A stretch of DNA of 5,970 bases, taken from contig UREH01000142.1 of NCBI GenBank assembly GCA_900546835.1, positions 1-5,970 of the forward strand, read 5' to 3'. Positions 5,937 to 5,970 of the stretch are shown in pieces. The notes under the pieces were generated by a model. It was not told the DNA's origin. It did not search any database and saw only the letters and a list, made by a program, of their open reading frames with translations. Origin of the DNA: an uncultured Porphyromonadaceae bacterium (GTDB lineage Bacteria; Bacteroidota; Bacteroidia; Bacteroidales; Muribaculaceae). The translations under genes were made by a program, and so were the position numbers. Position 1 is the first letter of the stretch; every line of letters starts with the position of its first letter.

Positions 5937-5970
5937 CGGGAGGGGTTGGGGGTGGCGGTGGAGTCGGCAG

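Larger units (their letters stand above)
5598..5970. other. Upstream control region of the operon, no gene seen
   Basis: This 373-nt stretch is distinctly richer in A+T than the genes. Read toward the operon it holds, in order, a G-rich (C-rich on the minus strand) edge at 5938-5961, an inverted repeat at 5914-5936, the candidate promoter at 5842-5849, a small hairpin at 5715-5734 and a T-rich leader. A minus-strand frame is open from the window edge for 58 codons to a stop at 5794-5796. Its Pro-rich start and lack of any family pattern, together with its overlap with the promoter element, suggest it is not a gene. No RNA gene is recognised. Confidence 0.55.

Noticed and set aside
5794..5970. 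Partial minus-strand frame of 58 codons entering from the right edge
   Set aside because: Pro-rich, then A+T-rich and without a recognisable pattern; it runs through the candidate promoter. It cannot be fully excluded without sequence beyond the edge.

Overview
The window looks like chromosomal DNA from a Bacteroidales bacterium. All six genes lie on the minus strand and all encode exported envelope proteins. One has the DUF6175 family pattern known from Bacteroides and Prevotella relatives, another is a lipoprotein with a clean lipobox, and a third is a small beta-barrel ending in Phe. A perfect TAnnTTTG Bacteroidetes -7 element lies upstream, and the starts have no obvious Shine-Dalgarno sequence. 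The GC-rich coding sequence would suit a Muribaculaceae-like gut member, but that family-level guess is weak.

Layout, in the direction of transcription (high to low coordinates). 5598-5970 is an A+T-rich control region with a candidate promoter (5842-5849), a leader of about 240 nt containing a small hairpin, and at the far edge an inverted repeat beside a G-rich tract. Then come: a 163-aa secreted protein (5106-5597), a 204-aa outer-membrane beta-barrel (4438-5052), a 171-aa lipoprotein paralogous to the 163-aa protein (3904-4419), a 310-aa DUF6175 protein (2905-3837), a 314-aa periplasmic protein with a helical repeat-like middle (1914-2858), and a 497-aa protein with two Gly/Ala-rich hydrophobic stretches (392-1885). 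Gaps between genes are 53, 18, 66, 46 and 28 nt with no clear internal promoter or terminator. A strong GC hairpin followed by a U tract (276-318) closes the cluster. Positions 1-275 hold no convincing gene but several short hairpins.

The simplest reading is one operon producing a set of proteins that act together at the cell envelope: a barrel in the outer membrane, a lipoprotein anchored to a membrane (probably facing the periplasm) and four soluble or peripheral periplasmic proteins. No enzyme, transporter or regulator is recognisable. Several members look, by weak pattern only, like pieces of the FlgT/LpoB/CsgG/LPP20 world: short alpha/beta domains used in outer-membrane assemblies. From memory, relatives of at least four of these proteins occur as uncharacterised proteins in many Bacteroidales, so this is best seen as a conserved cluster of unknown function rather than a one-off island.
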